Source of the DNA: Burkholderiales bacterium
Lineage (GTDB): Bacteria; Pseudomonadota; Gammaproteobacteria; Burkholderiales; Burkholderiaceae_E
Direction of reading: 5' to 3'
DNA length: 44,546 bases
NCBI GenBank assembly: GCA_017307915.1
Contig: JAFKGG010000378.1
Span: forward strand, 1 to 44,546
Position numbers and translations under genes: made by a program. The notes below the pieces were generated by a model. It ran no database searches and was not told the DNA's origin. It saw nothing but the letters and a program-made list of their open reading frames with translations. This document shows positions 6,772-16,566 of this stretch, piece by piece (positions within the stretch are counted from its first letter, which is position 1; each line of letters starts with the position of its first letter).

Positions 6772-8016
6772 ATGAATTCCGGTTCCGAACCTGTCGACAC
6801 GTCCGCGTCCCCATCCCCGTCCCGGGCATCAAGCATCTTCAGCATGAAGCCGCTGATGTTCGAGACCTTCGTGTGCACACTCGCGATGATGTCCTTCGTG
6901 GCGCTGATCGGGCCGATCGCGCGGGTTCTCGGGCTGTCGCCCTGGCAGGCGGGCCTGGCCGTGACGGTGGGCGGCATCGCCTGGGTGCTGTTCGCGCGCA
7001 CCTGGGGCGCGGCGAGTGACAGGATCGGACGCCGCAGGATCATCCTGCAGGGGCTCGGCGGCTTCGTGCTGTCCTATGCTGTGATGTGCTTGTTCATCGT
7101 GCTGGCGCTGCGCCATCCGCTGCCGATCTGGGTGGTTTTCGCGGGTATGGTGCTGCTGCGTGGCATCGCAGGAGGCTTCTATGCGGCGGTGCCGGCCACG
7201 GGCGCAGCGCTGATCGCGGATCACGTGCCGCCGGAGAAGCGCGCGGGTGCCATGGCCGGGCTGGGGGCTGCGAGCGGGATCGGCATGGTGGCCGGGCCTG
7301 GGGTGGCCGGGGCGCTCGCCGCGCACAGCCTGGAATTGCCGTTGTTCATCACGGCCGTGCTGCCCTTCATCGCGTTGGCGGTGATGTGGCGCTGGTTGCC
7401 GCGCACCGAGCACCACGCCGCGCCGGATGCCACCACCTTGAAGATCAGCGACGTGCGGCTGCGTCGCCCCCTGACGGTGGCCTTTGCGGCCATGTTCAGC
7501 GTGACCATCGCGCAGGTCGTTGTGGGCTTCTTCGCGCTGGATCGGCTGCACCTGGATGCGACTGCGGCAGCGCGGGCCGCCGGCATCGCCTTGACGGTGG
7601 TCGGGGTGGGGCTGATCCTGGCTCAACTTCTGGTTCGCAGCCTGGGTTGGCCCGCGGAGCGGCTGATCCGCATCGGAGGTGTGGTCTCGGCCCTGGGCTT
7701 TGGATCGGTGCTGTTTGCTACGACGCAGCTGGCCTTGTGGGTGGGCTATTTCGTCGCTGCGGCAGGCATGGGCTGGGTGTTCCCTGCAGTGACGGCCCTG
7801 GCCGCCAATTCGGTGAACGCGAACGAGCAAGGCGCTACGGCAGGAACCGTGGGTGCCGCGCATGGGCTGGGCATGATCGTCGGGCCGCTTGCTGGCACGC
7901 TGGTCTATGACGTCGACCCGGGTGTGCCGTATGTGCTGATTGCGGTGCTGCTGGTGCTGGCGGCACTGTGGCCGGCCCGTGCACTGGCGCCACAAGTAGC
8001 CGAGCCTGGGCTTTGA
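6772..8016 (+). CDS. Major facilitator superfamily transporter
   Basis: A 414-residue inner-membrane protein with about twelve hydrophobic segments beginning near residue 30 (FETFVCTLAMMSFVALIGPI). The MFS signature between helices 2 and 3 is present as WGAASDRIGRRRIILQG. The loop in the middle (about residues 205-225, TEHHAAPDATTLKISDVRLR) separates two six-helix halves. AAGGG lies about ten bases before the ATG. The sequence looks like the drug/siderophore-exporter branch (DHA1-like). A Fur-like site upstream hints at iron-linked expression, for instance of a siderophore exporter, but no siderophore genes are visible. The substrate is not determinable from sequence. Confidence 0.9.
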   Translation: MNSGSEPVDTSASPSPSRASSIFSMKPLMFETFVCTLAMMSFVALIGPIARVLGLSPWQAGLAVTVGGIAWVLFARTWGAASDRIGRRRIILQGLGGFVLSYAVMCLFIVLALRHPLPIWVVFAGMVLLRGIAGGFYAAVPATGAALIADHVPPEKRAGAMAGLGAASGIGMVAGPGVAGALAAHSLELPLFITAVLPFIALAVMWRWLPRTEHHAAPDATTLKISDVRLRRPLTVAFAAMFSVTIAQVVVGFFALDRLHLDATAAARAAGIALTVVGVGLILAQLLVRSLGWPAERLIRIGGVVSALGFGSVLFATTQLALWVGYFVAAAGMGWVFPAVTALAANSVNANEQGATAGTVGAAHGLGMIVGPLAGTLVYDVDPGVPYVLIAVLLVLAALWPARALAPQVAEPGL

Positions 8017-8206
8017 ACGCAGCTGGCGGAGGCCGGGCAACCGGCGACGTGGGACGCCACTGATCACTCCGAGAGCCCCACACCTTGTCGTCGCTGCGCC
8101 TGCGTTCGATGCTTCGTGGCGCCCAGTGCGCTGAGGCTGAGCGCCCATAGCAGGCAGAATCAAGCCCAAACCATTGGCGCATAAGCGCTTTTCTATGCTG
8201 TCTGAT

Positions 8207-8350
8207 CCGTCAAGGAACTTGACGGCGGGCATCTTTCAATTCCGGGTGCGGCAATTGCTAGAGCAACCCGTCGTCCGTAAGGGTTTGCTCTTGAGGGCGA
8301 CAATGGTTGAGTGCGTTACAGGGTTGTTTTGTCCTGGACATAAACCCTGT
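8207..8350. repeat. Three successive inverted repeats upstream of the iscR promoter
   Basis: Within the non-coding stretch 8017-8365 three hairpin-forming units follow one another. First, CCGTCAA-GGAAC-TTGACGG at 8207-8225 is a perfect 7-bp stem. Second, AGAGCAACCC at 8260-8269 pairs with GGGTTTGCTCT at 8281-8291 with one bulged base. Third, ACAGGGTT at 8318-8325 pairs with AACCCTGT at 8343-8350. None has a clear T-tract. They could be a small structured RNA, regulator sites or remnants of mobile repeats. The rest of 8017-8206 shows nothing recognisable. Confidence 0.4.
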
Positions 8351-8365
8351 GCAACGTGCGGAATA

Positions 8366-8395
8366 CCGACTAAATTACTCGGAAACTCGTATAAT
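8366..8395 (+). promoter_or_regulatory. isc operon promoter with type 1 IscR box
   Basis: CCGACTAAATTACTCGG (8366-8382) matches the core of the type 1 IscR box (YYGACTRWWWYAGTCRR) at 16 of 17 positions. It overlaps a -35-like CCGACT that is followed after 18 bases by a perfect TATAAT at 8390-8395. Repression by [2Fe-2S]-IscR is established for such sites in E. coli and is inferred here. Confidence 0.8.
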
Positions 8396-8400
8396 TAAAG

Positions 8401-8417
8401 TTGAGTAGCCGAGTCAA
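8401..8417 (+). promoter_or_regulatory. Second, weaker IscR-like palindrome
   Basis: TTGAGTAGCCGAGTCAA matches the type 1 IscR core at 12 of 17 positions, is nearly palindromic, and lies just downstream of the -10 element at about the expected transcription start. Occupancy here would block the promoter from the other side. Confidence 0.5.
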
Positions 8418-8445
8418 CTACTGGCCTCTTGTACCTGGAGCAACC

Positions 8446-8973
8446 ATGCGACTGACGACCAAAGGACGCTTTGCAGTGACCGCCATGATCGACCTGGCGA
8501 TGCGTCAGCATCAGGGTCCCGTGACGCTCGCCGGCATCAGCCAGCGCCAGAAAATTTCGCTGTCGTACCTGGAACAGTTGTTCGGCAAACTGCGGCGCCA
8601 CGAGCTGGTGGAAAGCACCCGCGGTCCCGGCGGCGGCTATACGCTCGCCCGGCCGATGAAGGATGTGACGGTTGCCGATATCATCTTCGCCGTTGACGAA
8701 CCGCTGGACGCCACGCAGTGCGGCGGCAAGGAAAACTGCCTCGACGACGGCCCGTGCATGACGCATGAGCTGTGGACGAACCTGAACAAGCGAATGATCG
8801 AATACCTCGATTCGGTGACGCTGGGCGAGCTGGTCGAGCAGCAGAAGGGCAAGGAAACCAAGGCGCAGCCGAAAGAAATTTCGGTGCTGAAAGAGCATCG
8901 CGCCGCGCTGGAGTTCCCGACCTCGACGCTGCAGCCGATCAAGCTCGACAACGGCCGGATCACGACTCTCTGA
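8446..8973 (+). CDS. iscR: Fe-S cluster-sensing transcriptional regulator IscR
   Basis: A 175-residue Rrf2-family regulator that represses the isc operon when it carries a [2Fe-2S] cluster. The N-terminal winged helix is [20 protein letters not shown] onward. The cluster ligands are Cys92, Cys98 and Cys104 ([13 protein letters not shown]) with His107, in exactly the E. coli numbering. The start at 8446 follows CTGGAG; an in-frame upstream codon at 8401 would fall inside the promoter region. It is first in the eight-gene operon iscRSUA-hscBA-fdx-iscX and has IscR boxes in its own promoter, so autoregulation is very likely. The C-terminal tail (about residues 135-175) is longer than in E. coli. 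Confidence 0.97.
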   Translation: MRLTTKGRFAVTAMIDLAMRQHQGPVTLAGISQRQKISLSYLEQLFGKLRRHELVESTRGPGGGYTLARPMKDVTVADIIFAVDEPLDATQCGGKENCLDDGPCMTHELWTNLNKRMIEYLDSVTLGELVEQQKGKETKAQPKEISVLKEHRAALEFPTSTLQPIKLDNGRITTL

Positions 8974-8987
8974 ACCTCAATCGCACC

Positions 8988-10205
8988 ATGATGCAAGCGC
9001 CGAAGCCGATCTATCTCGACTATTCCGCCACCACGCCGGTCGACCCCCGGGTCGTCGACAAGATGGTGCCGTATCTGTACGAACATTTCGGCAATCCGGC
9101 CTCGCGCAGCCATGCCTATGGCTGGGAGGCCGAACAGGCGGTCGAGGAAGCTCGGGCCCAGGTGGCGGCGCTGGTCAATTGCGATGCCAAGGAAATCATC
9201 TGGACGTCGGGCGCCACCGAGTCGATCAACCTGGCGATCAAGGGCGCCGCGCATTTCTACAAGGAACGCGGCCGTCATCTGATCACCACGCGCACCGAAC
9301 ACAAGGCCACGCTCGACACGATGCGCGAGCTGGAGCGCGAGGGTTTCGAGGTCACCTACCTCGACGTGCTGGAAAACGGCCTGGTCGATCTGGAAGCGTT
9401 CAAGGCGGCGCTGCGGCCCGACACGATCCTGGTGTCGATCGTCTACGTGAACAACGAGATCGGCGTCATCCAGGACGTGCCGGCAATCGGTGAAATCTGC
9501 CGCGAGCGCGGTATCATCTTCCACGTCGACGCGGCGCAGGCGACCGGCAAGGTCGCGATCGATCTGGCCAAGCTCAAGGTCGATCTGATGTCGTTCTCGG
9601 CGCACAAAACCTATGGCCCGAAGGGCGTGGGCGCGCTGTTCGTGCGGCGCAAACCGCGCGTGCGCATCGAGGCGCAGATCCACGGCGGCGGGCACGAACG
9701 CGGTTTTCGTTCGGGCACCTTGCCGACGCACCAGATCGTCGGCATGGGCGAGGCGTTTCGTCTGGCGCGCGAAGAAATGGCCACCGAGAACGAGCGCATC
9801 CGCATGCTGCGCGATCGCCTGTTGCGCGGCCTGACGCAGATCGAAGAGGTCTACATCAACGGCGACATGGAACACCGTGTGCCGCACAACCTGAACATGA
9901 GTTTCAATTACGTCGAGGGCGAATCCCTGATCATGGCGATCAAGGAGCTGGCGGTCTCCAGCGGCTCGGCCTGTACCTCTGCCAGTCTCGAACCGTCGTA
10001 CGTGCTGCGCGCCCTGGGCCGCAGCGACGAACTCGCGCACAGTTCGATCCGCTTCACGGTGGGGCGTTTCACCACCGAGGCCGAGATCGATTACGCCGTC
10101 GAGCTGATCCGCTCGAAGATCGCCAAACTGCGCGAAATGTCGCCGCTGTGGGAAATGGTCCAGGAAGGCATCGATCTCGATTCGGTGCAGTGGGCCGCTC
10201 ACTGA
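8988..10205 (+). CDS. iscS: Cysteine desulfurase IscS
   Basis: A PLP enzyme that releases sulfur from cysteine as a persulfide and delivers it to the IscU scaffold. The product is 405 residues counting from the first of two adjacent ATG codons (8988 and 8991). The PLP lysine is in [12 protein letters not shown] (Lys206 when counted from the second Met, as in E. coli). The PLP-binding [10 protein letters not shown] and the mobile active-site Cys in [14 protein letters not shown] are intact. The gene starts 14 bases after iscR. It is a full-length, typical member with nothing unusual. Confidence 0.98.
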   Translation: MMQAPKPIYLDYSATTPVDPRVVDKMVPYLYEHFGNPASRSHAYGWEAEQAVEEARAQVAALVNCDAKEIIWTSGATESINLAIKGAAHFYKERGRHLITTRTEHKATLDTMRELEREGFEVTYLDVLENGLVDLEAFKAALRPDTILVSIVYVNNEIGVIQDVPAIGEICRERGIIFHVDAAQATGKVAIDLAKLKVDLMSFSAHKTYGPKGVGALFVRRKPRVRIEAQIHGGGHERGFRSGTLPTHQIVGMGEAFRLAREEMATENERIRMLRDRLLRGLTQIEEVYINGDMEHRVPHNLNMSFNYVEGESLIMAIKELAVSSGSACTSASLEPSYVLRALGRSDELAHSSIRFTVGRFTTEAEIDYAVELIRSKIAKLREMSPLWEMVQEGIDLDSVQWAAH

Positions 10206-10245
10206 CGCAATCGCGAGTCGCAACGCATACCGGAGAAAAGCGGCA

Positions 10246-10656
10246 ATGGCCTACAGCGAAAAAGTCATCGATCACTACGAAAACCCGCGCAACGTCGGCG
10301 CGCTCGACCGCAGCGATCCGAACGTCGGCACTGGCATGGTCGGTGCGCCGGCCTGCGGCGACGTGATGAAGCTGCAGATCAAGGTCAGCGAGCAGGGCGT
10401 CATCGAAGACGCCAAGTTCAAGACCTATGGCTGTGGCTCGGCGATCGCTTCGTCGTCGCTGGTCACTGAATGGGTCAAGGGCAAGACGCTGGATGAAGCG
10501 GCGGCAATCCGCAATACCCATATCGCCGAAGAACTGGCGTTGCCGCCGGTGAAAATCCACTGTTCGATCTTGGCCGAAGATGCGATCAAGGCCGCGATCG
10601 ACGACTACCGCAAGAAGCATGGCGCCGCCGAGGCGCAGCCGCAGAAAGCGGCCTGA
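10246..10656 (+). CDS. iscU: Fe-S cluster scaffold protein IscU
   Basis: A 136-residue scaffold on which [2Fe-2S] clusters are built with sulfur from IscS. The three cluster cysteines are Cys37 (PACGDV), Cys63 (YGCGSAI) and Cys106 (KIHCSI), and the HscA recognition motif LPPVK is at 99-103. All positions match E. coli IscU. The C-terminal tail ([11 protein letters not shown]) is a short species-specific addition. GGAG stands 10 to 13 bases upstream of the ATG, 40 bases after iscS. Confidence 0.98.
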   Translation: MAYSEKVIDHYENPRNVGALDRSDPNVGTGMVGAPACGDVMKLQIKVSEQGVIEDAKFKTYGCGSAIASSSLVTEWVKGKTLDEAAAIRNTHIAEELALPPVKIHCSILAEDAIKAAIDDYRKKHGAAEAQPQKAA

Positions 10657-10685
10657 GACGCGGCAAGCGACGGAGAACGACTCAC

Positions 10686-11009
10686 ATGGCAGTGATGTTG
10701 AGCGAATCGGCCGCCCGTCACGTGGCGCGCTACCTGGAACGCCGCGGCAAGGGCATCGGCCTGCGCCTGGGGGTCAAGACCTCGGGTTGCTCGGGTTTGG
10801 CGTACAAGCTTGAATACGCCGACGAGCCGAACCCCGAAGACGTGCAGTTCGAAAGCCACGGCGTGCGCGTCTTCGTCGATCCGCGCAGCCTGCCGTACTT
10901 GGACGGCACCGAACTCGACTTCGTCCGCGAAGGCCTGAACGAAGGGTTCCGCTTCAACAACCCCAACGTCAAGGGCGAGTGCGGCTGCGGCGAATCGTTC
11001 CAGGTGTAG
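10686..11009 (+). CDS. iscA: A-type Fe-S carrier IscA
   Basis: A 107-residue A-type carrier that transfers iron or Fe-S clusters to apoproteins. The conserved cysteines are Cys35 ([10 protein letters not shown]), Cys99 and Cys101 (GECGCGESF), matching E. coli IscA numbering. GGAG lies upstream of the ATG. A strong hairpin separates it from hscB at 11053-11073. Confidence 0.97.
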   Translation: MAVMLSESAARHVARYLERRGKGIGLRLGVKTSGCSGLAYKLEYADEPNPEDVQFESHGVRVFVDPRSLPYLDGTELDFVREGLNEGFRFNNPNVKGECGCGESFQV

Positions 11010-11052
11010 CATTCGCGGCGCGCGGCGCATACCAGCCGCGCCCCTGTCGATC

Positions 11053-11073
11053 GAGGCGGCCGATGGCCGCCTC
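11053..11073 (+). promoter_or_regulatory. GC-rich hairpin between iscA and hscB
   Basis: GAGGCGGCC-GAT-GGCCGCCTC, a perfect 9-bp stem with a 3-base loop, followed by TTCGTTT. The weak T-tail suggests partial termination, an mRNA-processing site or a 3'-end stabiliser that sets the ratio of iscRSUA to hscBA-fdx expression. An in-frame ATG for hscB (11063) lies within the hairpin and would be poorly accessible. Confidence 0.55.
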
Positions 11074-11089
11074 TTCGTTTGATCAGACG

Positions 11090-11614
11090 ATGGTTTCGAA
11101 GACGCGCAATTATTTCGAGCTGTTCTCGCTGCCGGCGGCGTTTCGGCTGGACGAACGCGCGCTGGAGTCGGCGTTTCGCGAGGTGCAGAGCGCCGTGCAT
11201 CCCGATCGCTTCGCGGCCGCGCCCGAGCAGCAACGCCGGCTGGCGATGCAGATGGCCACGCTGGTCAATGAAGCCTATCGCGTGCTGCGCGATCCGGCGC
11301 GGCGCGCCGAATACCTCTGTTCGCTCAACGGCGTGTCCTTGGAGGCCGAATCGAACACGGCGATGCCGGCCGACTTCCTGATCGAGCAGATGCAGTGGCG
11401 CGAACAATTGGACGAGGCCAAGGCCGCGCGCGACCGCAGCGCCATCGACGCGCTGCGCACCGAGTTGCAGCGGCGGCGCACGCTGCTGATCGAGACGCTG
11501 GGGGCCGCGCTGGATGACCGGCACGACTTCGACGAGGCCGCCGATCTGGTGCGGCGGCTGATGTTCATCGATCGCTTCGGCGCTGACATCGAGTCGGCCG
11601 AAGAGCTGATGTAA
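11090..11614 (+). CDS. hscB: Fe-S assembly co-chaperone HscB
   Basis: A J-type co-chaperone that brings IscU to HscA and stimulates its ATPase. The product is 174 residues. The J domain begins NYFELFSLPAAF, with the HPD triad in SAVHPDRFA, and the C-terminal three-helix IscU-binding domain follows (LIEQMQWREQLDEAKAA onward). The start at 11090 gives a normal family N-terminus a few residues before YFELF; the ATG at 11063 would add nine residues but lies inside the iscA-hscB hairpin. Neither has a strong Shine-Dalgarno sequence. hscA follows after 30 bases. Confidence 0.94.
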   Translation: MVSKTRNYFELFSLPAAFRLDERALESAFREVQSAVHPDRFAAAPEQQRRLAMQMATLVNEAYRVLRDPARRAEYLCSLNGVSLEAESNTAMPADFLIEQMQWREQLDEAKAARDRSAIDALRTELQRRRTLLIETLGAALDDRHDFDEAADLVRRLMFIDRFGADIESAEELM

Positions 11615-11644
11615 CGCCGGCCCTGCCGAACAACCGAGACCACG

Positions 11645-13555
<1,911 letters not shown>

Positions 13556-13560
13556 CGCTC

Positions 13561-13896
13561 ATGCCCAAGATCACCGTATTGCCGCACGAAAAGCTGTGTC
13601 CGGCCGGCACCGAGTTCGAGGCCAAGCCCGGCGAGACGCTATGCCTGTCGCTGCTGCAGCACGGCGTGTCGATCGAGCACGCCTGCGATATGGCCTGCGC
13701 TTGCACCACCTGTCACGTCGTCGTGCGCAAGGGCTTCGATTCGCTGGAACCGTCCAATGAGACTGAAGACGACATGCTCGACAAGGCCTGGGGCTTGAGC
13801 CCGCAGTCGCGCTTGTCGTGCCAGGTCGAGATCGGCGATGAGGACCTGACGGTCGAGATTCCGAAGTACACGATCAATCATGCGCGTGAGAATTGA
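13561..13896 (+). CDS. fdx: ISC-type [2Fe-2S] ferredoxin
   Basis: A 111-residue adrenodoxin-type ferredoxin that supplies electrons for Fe-S assembly on IscU. The cluster ligands are Cys42, Cys48, Cys51 and Cys87 (CX5CX2C in CDMACACTTC, then RLSCQVE). The acidic stretch SNETEDDMLDKAWGL is the usual partner-binding helix. It is tightly linked to hscA. Confidence 0.96.
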   Translation: MPKITVLPHEKLCPAGTEFEAKPGETLCLSLLQHGVSIEHACDMACACTTCHVVVRKGFDSLEPSNETEDDMLDKAWGLSPQSRLSCQVEIGDEDLTVEIPKYTINHAREN

Positions 13897-13929
13897 GCGC
13901 GCGGCACTGGGCGCGCCAGGAGAACTCGA

Positions 13930-14124
13930 ATGAAATGGACCGATGTGAACGAGATCGCGATCGCGCTGACGGATGCGCATCCCGACGTCGATCCGGCGAG
14001 CGTGCGCTTCACTGATCTGTACAACTGGGTGCTGGCGCTGCCGGGCTTCGATGATGACCCGAAGCGTTCGGGCGAGCGCATCCTGGAAGGGATCCAGCAG
14101 GCGTGGATCGACGAGGTCGCCTAG
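13930..14124 (+). CDS. iscX: Fe-S assembly protein IscX
   Basis: A 64-residue acidic protein (MKWTDVNEIAIALTDAHPDV) of the IscX/YfhJ family, which binds IscS and iron and tunes cluster assembly. The family signature FTDLYNWVLALPGFDDDP is intact. GGAG precedes the ATG. It is the last gene of the isc operon and converges on the GntR-type regulator gene. Confidence 0.95.
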   Translation: MKWTDVNEIAIALTDAHPDVDPASVRFTDLYNWVLALPGFDDDPKRSGERILEGIQQAWIDEVA

Positions 14125-14167
14125 GGGTGTATTAACGCCCCAGCGTGCGGTGCGTCGTCCGCCCGCC

Positions 14168-14830
14168 TCAGGTCTTGGCCATCGACTTGGGCAGGTTGAT
14201 CAGGAATTCCGCCAAACCCTTGGCGCCTTGCGCCAGGCTTATATGCCGCATCATCATCCGATGCGTGCGTGCCGGATCGTTGGCGATGATGGCTTCGACC
14301 AGCTCGCCGTGCTGTTCATACGACGAACGAACGCGCCCCACGGCGATGAACGCATGGCGCAGATAGGCGCCGGTGCGCGCGCGCAGCGCCAGCAGCTGCT
14401 CGCGCAGATAAGGGTTGCGGCAGCCGCGGTATAGCACTTCGTGGAAGTCGTGATTGGCTTCACGCCAGGCCTGTGCATCGTCGGCCTCTGCAATCGGCGC
14501 GGCGGCGCGGTGCACCCGCGCCAGCTCTTCGCGCTCTTCGGCGGTCATGCGCTGACAGGCCATGCGAGCGCAGACGCCCTCCATTTCGGCCATCAATTCC
14601 CAGATGGCCAGCAGCTCCTGCACGTCCATGCGGGCCACGACCATGCCGTTGCGCGGCTGGCTGTGCAGGATTCTCTGCGCCTTCAACTGCAATAGCGCCT
14701 CTCGCACGGGCGTGCGCGACACCTGGTAGCGCGCCGCCAGCTCCTGCTCATCGATCGACTGGCCGGGCAACAGTACGCCGTTGCGGATGTCGGTTTCGAC
14801 TGCCAAGCGGATGCGTTCGCTGACTTTCAT
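14168..14830 (-). CDS. GntR-family (FadR/FCD subfamily) transcriptional regulator
   Basis: A 220-residue regulator. The N-terminal winged helix includes IDEQELAARYQVSRTPVREA followed by LLQLKAQRILHSQPRNGMVV, the standard GntR DNA-binding domain. The C-terminal FCD domain carries the usual metal/ligand residues in REANHDFHEVLYRGCRNPYL and a later SSYEQHGELVEAI and HRMMMRHI (His residues). It is divergent from the small-protein/amidase cluster. The shared intergenic region contains a perfect AT-rich palindrome over a candidate -10 element, so it probably represses the catabolic genes until an intermediate binds. FCD regulators typically sense carboxylic acids. Confidence 0.93.
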   Translation of the reverse strand: MKVSERIRLAVETDIRNGVLLPGQSIDEQELAARYQVSRTPVREALLQLKAQRILHSQPRNGMVVARMDVQELLAIWELMAEMEGVCARMACQRMTAEEREELARVHRAAAPIAEADDAQAWREANHDFHEVLYRGCRNPYLREQLLALRARTGAYLRHAFIAVGRVRSSYEQHGELVEAIIANDPARTHRMMMRHISLAQGAKGLAEFLINLPKSMAKT

Positions 14831-14850
14831 GGGTTTGAACGAGAAAACGA

Positions 14851-14888
14851 TTGCATGAAATTATCCTATGTTCTATAAATATATTTAT
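14851..14888 (+). promoter_or_regulatory. Candidate promoter and operator of the amidase/CoA-transferase cluster
   Basis: TTGCAT (14851-14856), 17 bases, then TATAAA (14874-14879) form a plausible sigma-70 promoter. The perfect 14-bp palindrome ATAAATATATTTAT (14875-14888) overlaps the -10 element and is a candidate GntR operator. If correct, transcription starts near 14886, downstream of the first ATG of the small gene. Confidence 0.5.
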
Positions 14889-15104
14889 GGATCACCAAAT
14901 AATATTAAAACCTTGAACAATCACCCAGTCAGCGACGAGGGAAATCGTGCAGCGGCGGCGCCTGCCGTCGAGCCAATCCCCGACGAAGAGGCCCTGCGCG
15001 AGCATCTGGCACGGCTGGGTATCGCCGTATCCGAGCGCGAGCTGCATGCCATCCGCAAGGGGCTGATCAGACTGGCCCCTGCCACAGCCGGGAAGCGCGT
15101 ATGA
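14868..15104 (+). CDS. Small protein preceding the amidase, possibly AtzG/GatC-like
   Basis: An open frame of 78 codons whose stop overlaps the amidase ATG (ATGA at 15101-15104), which strongly supports translation. The C-terminal half, [20 protein letters not shown] followed by [12 protein letters not shown], looks like a small helical partner such as the AtzG- or GatC-like subunits found before amidases, but similarity is weak and the role as an amidase subunit is inferred. The start is uncertain. The ATG at 14868 lies within the predicted promoter and has no ribosome-binding site; TTG at 14913 is an alternative that would give 63 residues. The AT-rich N-terminal part ([12 protein letters not shown]) is probably not translated. 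Confidence 0.6.
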   Translation: MFYKYIYGSPNNIKTLNNHPVSDEGNRAAAAPAVEPIPDEEALREHLARLGIAVSERELHAIRKGLIRLAPATAGKRV

Positions 15105-16558
15105 CACCCGCCGGGCTGCCCGACACGATTGCCGGGCTGCGCAGCATGTTGCTGCGCGGCGACGTTGGCGTGGCGCAAGCGCTGAGCCTGCAGCGCCGGG
15201 CCTTCGAAAATGACGCATGGCACTGCGTGGTCGGCCTGCTCGAAATTGGCGACGTGCCGTCGGTCTCCCTGCCGCTGGCGGGCGTGGGGTTGGCCCACAA
15301 GGATATTTTCGTGCTGCCCGGGCGCCCGCCGGAATGCGGCGCGCGCCATCCCTGGCGGGCCGCGTCTGCCGCCTCGGCATGGGCCGCCCCGGCATGGGCC
15401 GCCCCGGCATCGGCCGTCGAGGCATCGGCCGTCGAAGCATCGGCAAGCGACGCATCGGCCCCCGCATCAGTGGTCACCCGCCTGGCCGCAGCCGGCAGCC
15501 AGCCGCTGGCAGCCTTGGCCATGTCGGAGCACGCCAGTGGCGCGACCGGCGAAAACCCGCACTATCCGCTACCGGTCAATCCGCTGGATGCTTGCGCCGC
15601 AGTAGGGGGCTCGTCGAGCGGTTCGGCGGTGGCCGTGGCGGCGGGGCTTTGCTACGGATCGCTGGGCACCGATACCGCCGGTTCGGTACGCATTCCGGCG
15701 GCCACCTGCGGTCTGCTCGGTTTGAAACCGACGCGCGGCCTGCTGCCTGGCGACGGCGTGGCGCCGCTTGCACCATCGCTGGATACCGTGGGCGTGATCG
15801 CCCGTAACGCCGACGATGCGTCGGCGGTGTTGCGGGCCACGCTCGACGCGGTTCAATGCGCGGCGCTGGACACCTATGCCGCGCCCGATTGCCGGGCGTG
15901 GCGAATCGCAAGCTGCTGGACGCACCCTGACCCCACGGTGCTTGCCGACCCGCCCACGCTCGATGCGCTGGAAGACTATGCCGGCGAATGCAGCGCGCAC
16001 GGCGCGCGGCGTGATGTGCAACTGACGGCGCTGCCTGAATGGATGAGGCTGGCGCAGACGATTCTTCACAGCGAAGCTGCTGCTTCGCACGCTGATGCGC
16101 TACGCGGCAGGGCGCCCGCGCTGGCGCCGTTGACGCGCACGGTTGCGCTGCTCGGCGCAGCCATTCCACCAGGGTGGTATGCGGCCGCTGTCGAGCAGCG
16201 AGCGTCGCACGCGCAAGCCTTCATCGCTGAGGTGCTGGCCGACAGCGACGTGCTGCTCACGCCCGCGCTGCCGCGCGGCGTACCCGACTGGTCACAGGTG
16301 CTGAGCACCTCGCCCGGCTTCGAGCCGCGCCGCCTGCTCGACCTGTTCTGCTGGCTGTCGTTCGTGAATTACCTGGGATTGCCCGCCATCGTGTTTCCGA
16401 TCGGCCGCGATCGGCGTGGCAGGCCGCTGTGCGTGCAGGCCATCGGCCGGCCCGGCAGTGAAGCGATGCTGCTGGCGATCGCACGGCACGCCGAACACAG
16501 CCGTTTCGATGGCCAGGGATTTTGCCGCTTGGCTGCTTCTTCCTGCTTGCGAGATTGA
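15101..16558 (+). CDS. Amidase-signature family amidohydrolase with internal repeat
   Basis: A 485-residue amidase-signature enzyme that hydrolyses an amide to carboxylate and ammonia. The Ser-cisSer-Lys triad is intact: Lys67 (GLAHKDIF), cis-Ser171 ([10 protein letters not shown]) and nucleophile Ser195 ([12 protein letters not shown]); the 24-residue Ser-Ser distance matches GatA. The Lys-to-Ser171 distance is about 30 residues longer than usual, which is accounted for by an Ala-rich stretch at about residues 88-123 made of five-residue repeats encoded by a 15-bp minisatellite. The gene overlaps the preceding small gene by four bases and precedes a CoA-transferase. In this context it may hydrolyse a half-amide whose acid product is then converted to a CoA ester; the substrate is unknown. 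Confidence 0.9.
   Translation: MTPAGLPDTIAGLRSMLLRGDVGVAQALSLQRRAFENDAWHCVVGLLEIGDVPSVSLPLAGVGLAHKDIFVLPGRPPECGARHPWRAASAASAWAAPAWAAPASAVEASAVEASASDASAPASVVTRLAAAGSQPLAALAMSEHASGATGENPHYPLPVNPLDACAAVGGSSSGSAVAVAAGLCYGSLGTDTAGSVRIPAATCGLLGLKPTRGLLPGDGVAPLAPSLDTVGVIARNADDASAVLRATLDAVQCAALDTYAAPDCRAWRIASCWTHPDPTVLADPPTLDALEDYAGECSAHGARRDVQLTALPEWMRLAQTILHSEAAASHADALRGRAPALAPLTRTVALLGAAIPPGWYAAAVEQRASHAQAFIAEVLADSDVLLTPALPRGVPDWSQVLSTSPGFEPRRLLDLFCWLSFVNYLGLPAIVFPIGRDRRGRPLCVQAIGRPGSEAMLLAIARHAEHSRFDGQGFCRLAASSCLRD
15368..15470 (+). repeat. 15-bp in-frame minisatellite within the amidase gene
   Basis: Six full 15-bp units start at 15368, 15383, 15398, 15413, 15428 and 15443, followed by a partial seventh. 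They share the pattern GCCGCCCCGGCATSG, with later copies drifting (GCCGTCGAGGCATCG). They encode [30 protein letters not shown] and APAS. Neighbouring units 2-3 and 4-5 are nearly identical, indicating recent slippage. Confidence 0.85.
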
Positions 16559-16566
16559 ATCGAACC

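Noticed and set aside
6829..8232. 467-codon open frame antisense to the MFS transporter gene
   Set aside because: Gln/His/Arg/Pro-rich shadow; the plus-strand product has clear membrane helices and the MFS motif.
8174..8398. 74-codon plus-strand frame upstream of iscR
   Set aside because: It covers the hairpins and the iscR promoter, has no ribosome-binding site and no family similarity.
8637..10223. 528-codon open frame antisense to iscR-iscS
   Set aside because: A shadow frame caused by high third-position GC in iscS. The translation is low-complexity (His/Asp/Arg/Leu-rich) and the plus strand carries a complete iscS with all motifs.
14892..15522. Minus-strand open frames opposite the small protein and amidase start
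   Set aside because: Repeat- and GC-driven shadows (Arg/Pro-rich) opposite coupled plus-strand genes.
15217..15807. Arg/Gly-rich alternative frames over the amidase repeat
   Set aside because: They arise from the same 15-bp repeat read in other frames and disrupt the intact amidase triad frame.
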